DNA from: an uncultured Acetatifactor sp.
Lineage (GTDB): Bacteria; Bacillota; Clostridia; Lachnospirales; Lachnospiraceae
Direction: 5' to 3'
DNA length: 64,000 nt
NCBI GenBank assembly: GCA_910587555.1
Contig: CAJULV010000001.1
Location: forward strand, 143,120-207,119
The position numbers and the translations under genes are program-made. The notes under the pieces were generated by a model. That model was given only the letters and a program-made list of their open reading frames with translations. It was not told the DNA's origin and made no database searches. This document shows positions 34,180-43,300 of the stretch, piece after piece. Each line of letters begins with the position of its first letter. Position 1 is the stretch's first letter.

Positions 34180-34818
34180 TTAATTGCCGTACTTCAAAGC
34201 CTTCAGGGAGATAATCTGGCTTCTGCTGATGTGGCGGACACAGGCTTCCTCGATGCCCTTGTCATCTTCCTCCAGAAGCGCGCGGATAATATCATGATGC
34301 TCCAGGTAATAGTTTTCTTTCCGGGCCATGCCGCGGACGGAATTGTAGATGCCGATGCGGTACTGGGTGAACATGACCTTTTCATAGAAATCCATGAGCA
34401 TGGGATTTCCGGTGGCATTGATGATGGACTGATGGAAGCGGATGTCCAGATCATAGTATTTTTCATCATCACTGGTATCCAGATGCTCGAACAGGGCGTC
34501 GTAGTCCAACAGGATGCCCTTGTCGAATCGCTGTTTGTACTTAACGGCGGCAGCAGGCTCCAAAAGCCTGCGTATCTGGTAGCTTTCATTGATTTGAAAC
34601 TCGGTGATGGGGGAGGCGAAGGTGCCTTTGCGGGGGCGGATTTCAATCAGCCCTTCCTCCTTCAGGGACAGGACGGCTTCCCGTACGGGTGTCCTGCCGA
34701 TCCCTGTTTCCTCCATAATCTTTACTTCATTGATGGCTTCTCCGGGCATGTATTCGCACATTTTCAGCTTATGGCGGATGTACTCGTAAGCGCGGTCTTT
34801 CAGTGTGGGAGTCTTCAA
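34180..34818 (-). CDS. GntR-family regulator with FCD domain
   Basis: A one-component repressor of 212 residues: winged helix (DRAYEYIRHKLKMCEYMPGE; GIGRTPVREAVLSLKEEGLI; IRPRKGTF) and a helical FCD effector domain (DLDIRFHQSIINATGNPML) that typically binds acid sugars through a metal. I start it at TTG 34818 because AAAGGAG lies 6 bases upstream; the frame stays open to 35346 but those 176 extra codons show no similarity and no site. It sits between the enolase-type gene and the divergent uronate operon and is their likely repressor, with hexuronate or its derivative as inducer. Confidence 0.88.
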   Translation of the reverse strand: MKTPTLKDRAYEYIRHKLKMCEYMPGEAINEVKIMEETGIGRTPVREAVLSLKEEGLIEIRPRKGTFASPITEFQINESYQIRRLLEPAAAVKYKQRFDKGILLDYDALFEHLDTSDDEKYYDLDIRFHQSIINATGNPMLMDFYEKVMFTQYRIGIYNSVRGMARKENYYLEHHDIIRALLEEDDKGIEEACVRHISRSQIISLKALKYGN

Positions 34819-35181
34819 GGGTTGCTCCTTTCTGCAGGCGGAAACTGCATTTCCCGAGGTTTTTTCCATATCCGGGCTTGGCGGAAGGGCCTGTAAATCG
34901 GCGGTATCCATTGTGCCCAACCGGCCTGTCGGAATGCAATACGGAAAGCAATAGTGGGTAGATGGACTTATCATAACATATGGAAGGAGAAAAGACAAGC
35001 TGTAATATATCACAGAATCCGGATTGTCGTATGGAATCGGAAACAGGGATGGGCAGGCGTCGGGAATGCTTTTTTCAAATAAAGGCTGAAATCCTGCATA
35101 AAAACACAATTCACAGGCAGCGGAAAAACAGGATATCGGAAGGCGCATAAAACGAAAAGTGGAAAAACAGGAAAATAGCAG
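34819..35181. other. Leader and intergenic region between gntR and the uronate operon
   Basis: These 363 bp lie upstream of the TTG start of gntR. The minus-strand frame is open throughout but carries no plausible start or known domain. I see no hairpin terminator, RNA gene or clear minus-strand promoter. The plus-strand promoter begins at 35182. Confidence 0.5.
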
Positions 35182-35210
35182 TTGAAAACCCATGTGGTAT
35201 ATGGTATGAT
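35182..35210 (+). promoter_or_regulatory. Promoter of the uronate catabolic operon
   Basis: TTGAAA (35182-35187), exactly 17 bp, TATGAT (35205-35210). The leader to the RraA-like start is about 80 nt. Confidence 0.7.
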
Positions 35211-35232
35211 TCTGTTGTGATATATGACAGAA
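35210..35232. promoter_or_regulatory. Candidate GntR operator at the uronate promoter
   Basis: TTCTGT and ACAGAA form a perfect 6-bp inverted repeat around TGTGATATATG, directly after the -10 and covering the expected transcription start. The adjacent GntR regulator is the natural candidate to bind it. Confidence 0.5.
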
Positions 35233-35299
35233 ATAATAAAAATATTGCTTGAATTTTCTGAAAATAAAAACAGGGTTTGCGGGAGAGGAGAGAAAAGAG

Positions 35300-35953
35300 A
35301 TGCAGGAGACAGCATTATTTGCGCTGATGCGGGAGAAGCTGTACACCCCCGTAGTTGGGGATATTTTGGATGCAAAAGGATATATGCATCAGTTTCTGCC
35401 CCAGAAGATCCGTCCCCTTCGGGAGGATATGAAACTGGCGGGCAGGGCAATGACGGTACTTATGATTGACGTGTTCGGGGTGCAGGAGAAGCCCTTCGGC
35501 AGACTTTGCGAATGCCTGGACCAGATTCAGCCGGGCGAGATCTACATAGCATCCGGCGGGACGGGCAGGTGTGCTTATTGGGGAGAGCTGCTGACTGCCA
35601 CAGCCAAAACCAGAGGGGGAAACGGTGCGGTGGTGGACGGCTGGCATCGCGATACGCCCCAGGTGCTGGAGCAGAACTGGCCGGTGTTTTCCTGGGGATG
35701 TTATGCCCAGGATTCCAGCGTCCGGACCCAGGTGGTAGATTACAGATGTACCATTGAGGTGGGGCAGGTGACGGTTCATGACGGGGATTATATTTTCGGA
35801 GATGTGGACGGCGTGTTGGTGATTCCGAAGGAGATTGCCGGTGAGGTTGTGGAGGAAGCGCTGGACAAGGCATCCAGGGAAAAGGGGCTGCGGAAAGCGG
35901 TGGAAAGCGGCATGCCCGTGACGGAGGCCTTCGCAAAATTCGGAGTGTTGTGA
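35300..35953 (+). CDS. RraA-like aldolase/demethylmenaquinone-fold protein
   Basis: A 217-residue protein of the RraA-like fold. Characteristic stretches are TPVVGDILDAKGY, LAGRAMTVLM, GGTGRCAYWGELL, GNGAVVDGWHRDT and FGDVDGVLVIPKEI. Relatives include 4-hydroxy-4-methyl-2-oxoglutarate/4-carboxy-4-hydroxy-2-oxoadipate aldolases, which cut 2-oxo-acids with a divalent metal, and RNase E inhibitors. In a uronate operon an aldolase-like role on a 2-keto acid is more plausible. I start it at ATG 35300 behind GAGGAGAG; the frame from 35249 lacks a site. It is the first gene after the promoter at 35182. Confidence 0.8.
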   Translation: MQETALFALMREKLYTPVVGDILDAKGYMHQFLPQKIRPLREDMKLAGRAMTVLMIDVFGVQEKPFGRLCECLDQIQPGEIYIASGGTGRCAYWGELLTATAKTRGGNGAVVDGWHRDTPQVLEQNWPVFSWGCYAQDSSVRTQVVDYRCTIEVGQVTVHDGDYIFGDVDGVLVIPKEIAGEVVEEALDKASREKGLRKAVESGMPVTEAFAKFGVL

Positions 35954-36141
35954 CAAAAGCACGGTGGGAAAGCGCTTTCCTGCAATGAGCAGGGTAAGGA
36001 ATCTAAAACCGCGTTTTACCGCAGGGGAAACAGCTGTGCCGCAATGTCCAGGGTCAAAGCGGCCTGAAACAGCCTGGCGGCGGGAATTCCTGCGGGATCA
36101 GGGATGGGTAGAACATGTGTTCTTGCGTGGAGGAAGAAAAA

Positions 36142-36486
36142 ATGAAGGATCAGGAACCAAGGGCATTTCAGATTACGCCCCGGGACAATGTAGCCACGGC
36201 GCTGACAGCCATATCGGAAGGAACCTACTTCCTGTTCGGCGGCGAGGAAGGGCTGCGGGAAGCCGGCGAGGAGATACCCAGAGGCCATAAAGTGGCTGTG
36301 CGGCCGATTGGAAAGGGTGAGGCGGTTATAAAATACGGCGTTTCCATCGGGGAAGCCACGGCGGATATCCGGGCGGGGCAATGGGTTCACCTGCACTGTA
36401 TGAAAAGCTGTTATGACGAACGCAGTTCAGGGCTGGATATCCATACGGGGGAAGCCACGGATATTTCTTACGACGTGGTATCATGA
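36142..36486 (+). CDS. Altronate dehydratase-type small subunit (SAF domain)
   Basis: A separate 114-residue protein equal to the N-terminal SAF domain of UxaA/GarD-type dehydratases, with AFQITPRDNVATAL, the conserved GHKVAVRPIGKGEAVIKYG and GEATADIRAGQWVHLHCMKS. GGAGGAAG lies just before ATG 36142, so I prefer it to the frame start at 36115. The large subunit follows after 127 bp. The 188-bp gap after the RraA-like gene contains no signal I recognise. Confidence 0.9.
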   Translation: MKDQEPRAFQITPRDNVATALTAISEGTYFLFGGEEGLREAGEEIPRGHKVAVRPIGKGEAVIKYGVSIGEATADIRAGQWVHLHCMKSCYDERSSGLDIHTGEATDISYDVVS

Positions 36487-36613
36487 CCTTAATTTTAGGG
36501 CAGGAAGCGGCCGAATGGCCATCAACCATGAATGTTACTGTGTTTATGGTATATCGGGTACAGCGCATGCCGCAGTCAGAGGGAGCATGGCAGGCGGACC
36601 CATGGAGGATTTT

Positions 36614-37837
36614 ATGGAATTACAGGAATGGAAGAAAATGTCCTGGCCGGGATATCGGCGCGAGAACGGCAGCCTGGGCATCCGGAATAAAGTTTTGGTG
36701 GTGTACACGGTGGAGTGCGCGTCCCATGTGGCCAGGGAAATCGTAAGGCAGGCGGATCACCCGGATGTGGAGGTCATCGGCTTCGGGGGCTGCACGGACA
36801 ATGCGTATGCCATACGGATGCTCCTTGCGCTGGTAACGCATCCCAATGTGGGGGCGGTGCTGGCCGTGGGGCTGGGGTGTGAGTATACCCGGGCGGAGCG
36901 GCTGGCTGACGCCGCGGCAGTTCAGGGAAGGGAAGCGGCATATCTGATGATTCAGGAAAACGGAGGAACGCTGCAAAGCATCGCGAAGGGGTTGGAGACG
37001 GTTCGCCGGATGCTGGAGAAGCTGAAGGATACGCCGAGGGCGCCTATGGGGTTTCAGGACCTGGTTGTGGGAGCCGAGTGCGGAGGCAGTGACTTTACCA
37101 GTGGCCTGGCGGGCAATGTGGCGGTGGGGAAATTTTTTGACCTGCTTGAGGAGACGGGCGGAACCCCTGTCTTTGAAGAGATTGTGGAGGCTGTGGGGCT
37201 TAAAAAGCTGCTGCTGGAGAGGGCGGCTGACGAGAGGGCCAGGAAGGAACTGGCCTGGACCTATGAGAAAGCCCTGGAGTATTGCAGGAGTGTGCGGCAG
37301 TATTCCGTCAGCCCCGGGAATTTTGCCGGAGGTCTCACCACCATAGAAGAGAAGAGCATGGGGGCGTTTGCCAAGAGCGGCACGAAGCCCATAAAGGGCG
37401 TGCTGAAGGTGGCGATGGCGCCGCCGGAAAAGGGGCTGTGGCTCCTGGACAGCACGCCGGATCCCCATTTTATGCAGTTTGGCATCACTAACCCAAATGA
37501 CAACGAGGGCCTGATGGCATTGATCAGCTGCGGCTGTCATCTGGCCTTACTGGTAACGGGACGGGGCAATGTGACCGGCAGTGCCGTAGCGCCGGTGGTA
37601 AAGGTGACAGGGAACCACGAGACCTACAGGAAGCTGGAAGGAGATATGGACTTCGACGCAGGGCTTGTGCTGGAAGGCATGTCGACCCTGGAGGAGACGG
37701 CGGCGCAGCTGGGAAGGTATATCGGAAAGGTCTGCGGAGGGCACAGGACCAAAGGCGAAGTGCTGGGACACAAGGAATTCTGTATCCCGTATAAGTACCA
37801 GGACAGGGAGGCAGCGTTTCGGCGCTGCGGGGCGTGA
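36614..37837 (+). CDS. Altronate dehydratase-type large subunit (UxaA family)
   Basis: The catalytic part of a UxaA/GarD-family iron-dependent sugar-acid dehydratase, 407 residues, which in the classical pathway turns D-altronate into 2-keto-3-deoxygluconate. Family landmarks: YRRENGSLGIRNKVLVVYTV, VLAVGLGCEYTRAE, VVGAECGGSDFTSGLAGN, SPGNFAGGLTTIEEKSMG, STPDPHFMQFGITN and GRGNVTGSAVAPVVKVTGN. I start at ATG 36614 with GGAGG five bases upstream. The SAF domain is on its own gene, a split common in Firmicutes. It lies 38 bp before the dehydrogenase. Confidence 0.92.
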   Translation: MELQEWKKMSWPGYRRENGSLGIRNKVLVVYTVECASHVAREIVRQADHPDVEVIGFGGCTDNAYAIRMLLALVTHPNVGAVLAVGLGCEYTRAERLADAAAVQGREAAYLMIQENGGTLQSIAKGLETVRRMLEKLKDTPRAPMGFQDLVVGAECGGSDFTSGLAGNVAVGKFFDLLEETGGTPVFEEIVEAVGLKKLLLERAADERARKELAWTYEKALEYCRSVRQYSVSPGNFAGGLTTIEEKSMGAFAKSGTKPIKGVLKVAMAPPEKGLWLLDSTPDPHFMQFGITNPNDNEGLMALISCGCHLALLVTGRGNVTGSAVAPVVKVTGNHETYRKLEGDMDFDAGLVLEGMSTLEETAAQLGRYIGKVCGGHRTKGEVLGHKEFCIPYKYQDREAAFRRCGA

Positions 37838-37875
37838 GAGATGAATACCGCTGAAGCGGGCAGGAGGTAAGGAAG

Positions 37876-38637
37876 ATGACGAATATATTTTCACTGGAAG
37901 GAAGAAGAGCGGTGATAACGGGAGGGGCTACGGGACTGGGCCTGGCCATGACGGACTGCATTATACAGTCAGGGGGAAAGGTGACGGTTGTCAGTTCTTC
38001 TCCCTTTGAAAAATACAGCGAGACACTGGCTCCCTATGGCGACAGCGTGTCTTACGAACAGTTTGACATTACCTGCACGGAGCAGGCGGAAAGCTTCGCG
38101 GCAGGGCTTGTGGAGCGTTACGGCAAAATTGATATCCTGGTAAATAACGCGGGAAATCACTGCAAGAAGCCGGTGGAGGACATGACGGTGGCGGATTACA
38201 CCGATGTGCTGAACGTACATCTGGTGGGGGCCTACGCCCTGACCAGGGCGCTGATACCGCATATGCGTGCCAACAAAAAGGGCAGCATCCTGTTCATGGC
38301 CAGTATGACCAGCTATATCGGCATGCCCAGTGTCTGCGGTTATGCAACGGCAAAATCCGGGATTTTGGGGCTGGTCCGCTCCCTGGCGAACGAGGTCAGC
38401 GGGGACGGTATCCGGGTAAACGGCATTGCGCCCGGCTGGATTGACACGCCCATGTTCCGGAGGGCCACGGACGGGGATGACCGGCGCAAGAACAAGATCC
38501 TGTCAAGGACGCCCATGAACAGATTCGGAGAACCGTCGGATATAGGCTGGGCATGTGTATACCTTTGCAGCGATGCGGCGAAATTTGTGACGGGTACCGT
38601 ACTGACAGTGGACGGCGGCGCGGTGACGGGGTTCTGA
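37876..38637 (+). CDS. Short-chain dehydrogenase/reductase
   Basis: A 253-residue NAD(P)-dependent oxidoreductase of the classical SDR family: cofactor motif TGGATGLG near residue 16, NNAG in DILVNNAGNH, the catalytic Ser in MASMTSYIG and Tyr-x-x-x-Lys in GYATAKSG, and the C-terminal TVDGGAVTGF. Between an altronate-type dehydratase and uronate isomerase it most likely reduces fructuronate or tagaturonate to mannonate or altronate, doing the job of UxaB/UxuB by a different protein family. AGGAGG lies 8 bases before the start. Confidence 0.9.
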   Translation: MTNIFSLEGRRAVITGGATGLGLAMTDCIIQSGGKVTVVSSSPFEKYSETLAPYGDSVSYEQFDITCTEQAESFAAGLVERYGKIDILVNNAGNHCKKPVEDMTVADYTDVLNVHLVGAYALTRALIPHMRANKKGSILFMASMTSYIGMPSVCGYATAKSGILGLVRSLANEVSGDGIRVNGIAPGWIDTPMFRRATDGDDRRKNKILSRTPMNRFGEPSDIGWACVYLCSDAAKFVTGTVLTVDGGAVTGF

Positions 38638-38695
38638 CGGCTGCGGAAATGCCTGAAACAGGATTCCCAGGACAGACAAAATGAGGAGAATGGAA

Positions 38696-40087
38696 ATGTT
38701 TCGAGAAGATTTGCTGTTGACCAATGCCACAGGGAAGCGGCTCTATGAGCGGTACGCGAAAGACCTGCCGGTTATTGACTACCACTGCCACCTGCTTCCC
38801 GGGGAGATTTACGAGAACCGGGAATTTGAGGATATCGGAGAAATGTGGCTGGCACATGACCATTATAAATGGCGGGCTATGCGATGCTTCGGGATTCCCG
38901 AGAGATATATTACAGGGGACGCCACCTATTATGAAAAGTATCTGAAATTTGCGGAGATCCTTCCCGAGCTTGTGGGGAATCCCCTCTATATTTGGTGCGC
39001 CCTGGAGTTAAAACGTTATTTTGATATAGAAGAAGCGCTTAACCGTGATAACGCGGCGGAAATATACCGCAGGTGTAAAGAGAAAATCGTAAAATGCCAT
39101 ATGACGCCGCTCTATTGCATGAAGGTGAGCCGGGTAGAGCTGGCCTGCACCACGGAGGACCCCACGGACACGCTGATTTATCACAGAAAAATGCAGGAGC
39201 AGGGTACGGAAGGCATCCGCATCATTTCGGCATTTCGTCCGGATAAGGCTTTTTACGCGGAGAAGCCGGGTTTTGCACAATACATGAAGCGTCTCTCCGA
39301 TGCGGCGGGCATGCCTGTGGGGAGCTTCCGGGAAATGATGGCTGCCCTGGAGAGCCGGCTGAAATTCTTCCGGGAGACGGGAAGCATGATCAGTGACAAC
39401 GGGATTGAGGACTTTACCTGGCAGGACTACACCGCGGAGGAGATAGAGGCAATATTCGCCAGGGCAGCGGCGGGGGAAGCCCTGGATACCGCGGAAATCA
39501 ACCGTTACCGCAGCGCTTTCCTGACGGAAGCGGGCAGGATGTATCACAGGAACGGTTTTGTGATGCAGCTGCATATCGGAACCTACCAGGGGGCAAATCG
39601 AAGCCGGGAGGCAGACATCGGCGCGGCATGCGGATTTGACTGTACGGATGATTCCACTTTTGTCAAAAGCGTGGGGAAGCTTCTGGACCGGCTGAACTCG
39701 GAAGAAGCGCTGCCCAAAACCATTTTGTATCCCCTGAATGCCGGACAGATGGAAAATTTTGCGATACTGGCGGCTGGCTTCTGCGAAGGGCCGGAGCGGG
39801 GCAAGGTACAATTGGGGGCGCCGTGGTGGTTTAACGACCAGGCTTATGGGATTAAAAGGCAGTTTGAGGCGGCGGCAAACCTGTATCCGGTAGCGCTTTC
39901 CGTGGGGATGCTGACGGATTCCAGAAGTTTCATCAGCTATCCGCGCCATGAACTCTACCGCCGGGTACTCTGCAATTATTTCGGGGAGCTGGTGGAAAGG
40001 GGAGAATATATTTCCGGGGAGGAGGAACTGGCAAGGGTTATTCGGAATGTCTGCCATGACAATGCCAGGAACTACTTTGGGCTGTAG
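38696..40087 (+). CDS. uxaC: Uronate (glucuronate/galacturonate) isomerase
   Basis: Converts D-glucuronate to D-fructuronate and D-galacturonate to D-tagaturonate. The 463 residues match the UxaC family: LYERYAKDLPVIDYHCHLLP near the N-terminus with the metal-binding HCH, VMQLHIGTYQGANR, GFDCTDDSTFV and GAPWWFNDQAYGIKRQ, ending with LARVIRNVCHDNARNYF. I start at ATG 38696 because GAGGAG lies 7 bases upstream; ATG 38681 overlaps that site. It is the last gene of the uronate operon before the regulatory stretch at 40104-40256. Confidence 0.95.
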   Translation: MFREDLLLTNATGKRLYERYAKDLPVIDYHCHLLPGEIYENREFEDIGEMWLAHDHYKWRAMRCFGIPERYITGDATYYEKYLKFAEILPELVGNPLYIWCALELKRYFDIEEALNRDNAAEIYRRCKEKIVKCHMTPLYCMKVSRVELACTTEDPTDTLIYHRKMQEQGTEGIRIISAFRPDKAFYAEKPGFAQYMKRLSDAAGMPVGSFREMMAALESRLKFFRETGSMISDNGIEDFTWQDYTAEEIEAIFARAAAGEALDTAEINRYRSAFLTEAGRMYHRNGFVMQLHIGTYQGANRSREADIGAACGFDCTDDSTFVKSVGKLLDRLNSEEALPKTILYPLNAGQMENFAILAAGFCEGPERGKVQLGAPWWFNDQAYGIKRQFEAAANLYPVALSVGMLTDSRSFISYPRHELYRRVLCNYFGELVERGEYISGEEELARVIRNVCHDNARNYFGL

Positions 40088-40103
40088 GAAACGGTTCTTT
40101 GCT

Positions 40104-40136
40104 TGTATTAAGTAAACTTTATGAAATTAGTATGAT
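40104..40136 (+). promoter_or_regulatory. Possible promoter with a LacI-like half-site before the GH2 gene
   Basis: TGTATTAAGTAAA (40104-40116) matches the right arm of the LacI palindrome, TGAATTAAGTAAA, at 12 of 13 positions. It overlaps a weak -35 (TTAAGT, 40108) spaced 17 bp from TATGAT (40131-40136). A transcript started here would run through the terminator at 40195-40256 before reaching the GH2 gene. Confidence 0.4.
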
Positions 40137-40194
40137 TTTAGAGCCTGCCCTGCCTGTGGTAAAATGAGGTCGTAAAGTGCAGGCGGACAATCGG

Positions 40195-40256
40195 TACCCC
40201 GTTTGGGACTGTGCGGTAAGCTGTATGCCGTGCGGCTGCAGCGGGGTATTTTTATT
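40195..40256 (+). terminator. Terminator between uxaC and the GH2 gene
   Basis: TACCCCG (40195-40201) pairs with CGGGGTA (40242-40248), with a further GC-rich hairpin inside the 40-nt loop, and TATTTTTATT follows. It either ends the uronate operon or acts as a conditional terminator in the leader of the next one. Confidence 0.65.
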
Positions 40257-40311
40257 GTTGGCTTTTCCCGGTCTAAAGGAAAAATGACCGCTTACGGAAA
40301 GGAAGGATAGT

Positions 40312-43300
40312 ATGGGACAGATGAAAGAGGCTTCCGGGGATATTTTCCAGGAGATAGCGGATAATCGGATTCAGGCGGCGCAGAGTGAAGTCCCGCCGGT
40401 GGAAAGGCATGGCAGAAGCTTTGAAAAATGCGGCACCCCCTTTCCTTACGGGGAGGTGTGCTTCAGGCAGGCGCTTTCCTTTGAGGAGCGCCGGGAGGCA
40501 TTCAAAAGGGAGCTTGCAGCCCTGCGGGAGCGGTATCGTCCCTTTATGGCGGATTATCTTCCGGAGCTGGAGGACGGGAAAGAGGTGCAGGAACTTACCC
40601 GTTTCCATTTCCGTTATCTGGAAAAAGGAGAGATTTTCACACAGCGCAACAGGGCGGATGCCCTCTGGGAGGAGGTGGAGCTGCCCGACTACAGGGGGCC
40701 TGCCGGTGAGGACGGCAAGTGGAAGGGGTATTACAGAACTTATTTTTCCGGCAGGGAGACAGGGCCGCAGGAGCGGGCGGTTCTGCAGTTCCAGAGCGTG
40801 GACTACATAGCGAGGGTGTATGTAAACGGATGCTTCGTGGGAACCCATGAGGGCCTGTTCGCCCCTTTTTCTTTTGATATAACCGATTGTATGCAGCCGG
40901 GGGAGGGCAATGAGCTGATAGTGGAGTGCGAGAACGACATCCCCATGATGGGGGTGGGCGCCCTGCTGGACGGCGACAAGCTTTATGCGGCTACGGGGCC
41001 GGGCTGGGATGACCCGGAGACAGGCTGGCATCATTGTCCTGCGGGAGCCGGCATCACAGGGAAGGTGACCCTGGAGTACAGGCCTGTGGTGTACCTGGAA
41101 GACGTATTTGCCAATACGGATATTGATGCCGGCGTGATCCAGATGCGGGTGGGGGTCAGGAATTACACGGAAGAACTGCAGCGTGATTATAAGCTGCGCC
41201 TTCGGATTGTGCCCAAAAATTTCCGGGGAGGGCCCATTGCGGAGTATGTCCATCCCGTGCCTTATATTGGCGTGGGGCAAAATGAATACAGGTTTGTAGT
41301 AGAGATGGAGGGATACCGTCTCTGGGAGCCGGAGACGCCCTGGCTGTACGGTGCGCTGCTGGAGCTTGTGCCGGCGGAAACGGTTACTGATACCGAGGCG
41401 GCGAAGGCAGGCGGCAAGCCGGAAATGGCAGATAACGGGGAGGCGGCGAAAGCGGGCGGCAAGGCGGAAACAGCAGATAACAGGAAGGCGGCGAAGGCGA
41501 GCGGCAAGCCGGAAACGGTTGCTGGTACAGAGGCAGCGAAGGCAGGCAGATGTGTCAGCCGCCTTACGGAGACGGTAGGAATCCGCAAGTTTGTCAGCGA
41601 TGAAAACAGCCAACCCAGAGGGAAATTTTACCTGAACAATCGTCCCGTTGTACTGCGGGGCGCAAACGAGATGGGGCATCTGCAGCAGTGCGTAATGCGC
41701 GGGGACCTGGATATGCTGGTGGATGACATCCTGATTGCCAAGCTCTGCAATATGAATTATTACCGGGTGACGCAGAGGCCGGTGCAGCGGGAAATCTACG
41801 ATTATTTTGACATGCTGGGCATGATGCATCAATGTGACCTGCCCCTGTTCAGCTTTATGCGCAGGCCCCAGTTTGCGGAGGGGGTGCGGCAGTGCGGGGA
41901 GATGGAGCATCTGATCCGCAATCACCCCTCATCGGTGATGGTAAGCCTGATAAATGAGCCAATGAGCATACGGCGGACCCCGGATCCCAAGTCCAAGGGT
42001 TCCGTGAGAAGCGTCACCAAGGGGCACAGGCATTTGATGCGGGATGAACTGGAAGCTTTTTTCGTGGCTGCGAGACAGGCAATTTATACCGAAAATCCGG
42101 GGCGGGTGGTGAAAAATGTGGAGGGAGACTATGAACCGCCCACCGTGGAAGGAATGCCGGATTTCCATTGCTATACCATGTGGTATTCCCATCATGCCAT
42201 ACCCATAGGCAAGCTGCTGGCGGGATATCTGCCGCCGGTAAAAGAGGGCTGGATGACGGGCTGCGGGGAGTACGGTGCGGAAGGGCTGGACAATCTCCAT
42301 GTGATGGAAACAAGGTATCCTGCCGAATGGCTGGAGGCGGATGAGGAGGGACACTGGTATCCGGACAGAATCGTGCGCTCCCAGACCCATTCTCTCCAGG
42401 GAGACTGGTATCAGGAACAGAATACCATGGAGGATTGGGTCAGGGAGAGCCAGATCTTCCAGGCAAAAGCCACTGCCTTGATGACGGATGCCTACCGCAG
42501 GCGTGCGGATATTATGAACCATACGGCGATTCATCTACTGATAGACGCCTGGCCGGCAGGGTGGATGAAGACGCTGGTGGACTGTGAGCGGGAACCGAAA
42601 AGGGCTTATTTTGCCTATCGGGACAGCCTGGTTCCGGTGAGGATGAATTTTTACTGTCCCAGGACTTATGTTTACGGCGGTGAGACGGTTCCCGTGGAGG
42701 TATGGCTCTTAAACGACAGCGGTCAGGACAGGATGCTGCAGGTGCAGGCTGCTTTCGGAGAGGAAAACCATATGCTGGAAGGCACGGTGAAGGCGGCGTC
42801 CTCCGCATTTCTGGGAACGCTCAACGTGACGATGCCTGACCTGGAGCAGGTGCGGGAGATAACGGTGGAGGGCTGTGTGCGGGATGTGACAAAAGCGCCG
42901 GCAGGGAAAGCGTCCGCCGCGGCATCGGCTGTACCGGCAGGGGAAGCACCTTTGACACTTGCGGAGCCTGTGGGAAACACCTGCACAGGAGAGCTGGCTG
43001 GGTCCATGGAAAAAGGGTTGAAGCGCGTGCCCGGGGATATGGCCCTTGCCTCGGAGACCACCGCCTGCGCCGGAGGCAGGCTCTACGGGGAGCAGCTTAC
43101 GTTTACGGTATATCCGGCTTCGTGGAGGATTGGCCCGGAAGCGTTTGCGGAAGGGGGATCCGTGACGGAAGCGGAATCCGGCCGGGTGATCCTGCCGCCG
43201 CTTACAGGGGAGAACAGGGAAGCTTTGGAGAGGGCCGTGGAGGAAATCACCGGGGAGGGCAGGACTGCGGTGCTGACCTGGGGAGCGGATAAGGACGTGG

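Noticed and set aside
34819..35346. Long N-terminal extension of the GntR regulator
   Set aside because: 176 extra codons have no similarity and no ribosome site, while AAAGGAG sits six bases before TTG 34818.
40273..41925. 550-codon open frame antisense to GH2
   Set aside because: Shadow of the GH2 coding sequence; its apparent repeats are the mirror of the GH2 repeat.
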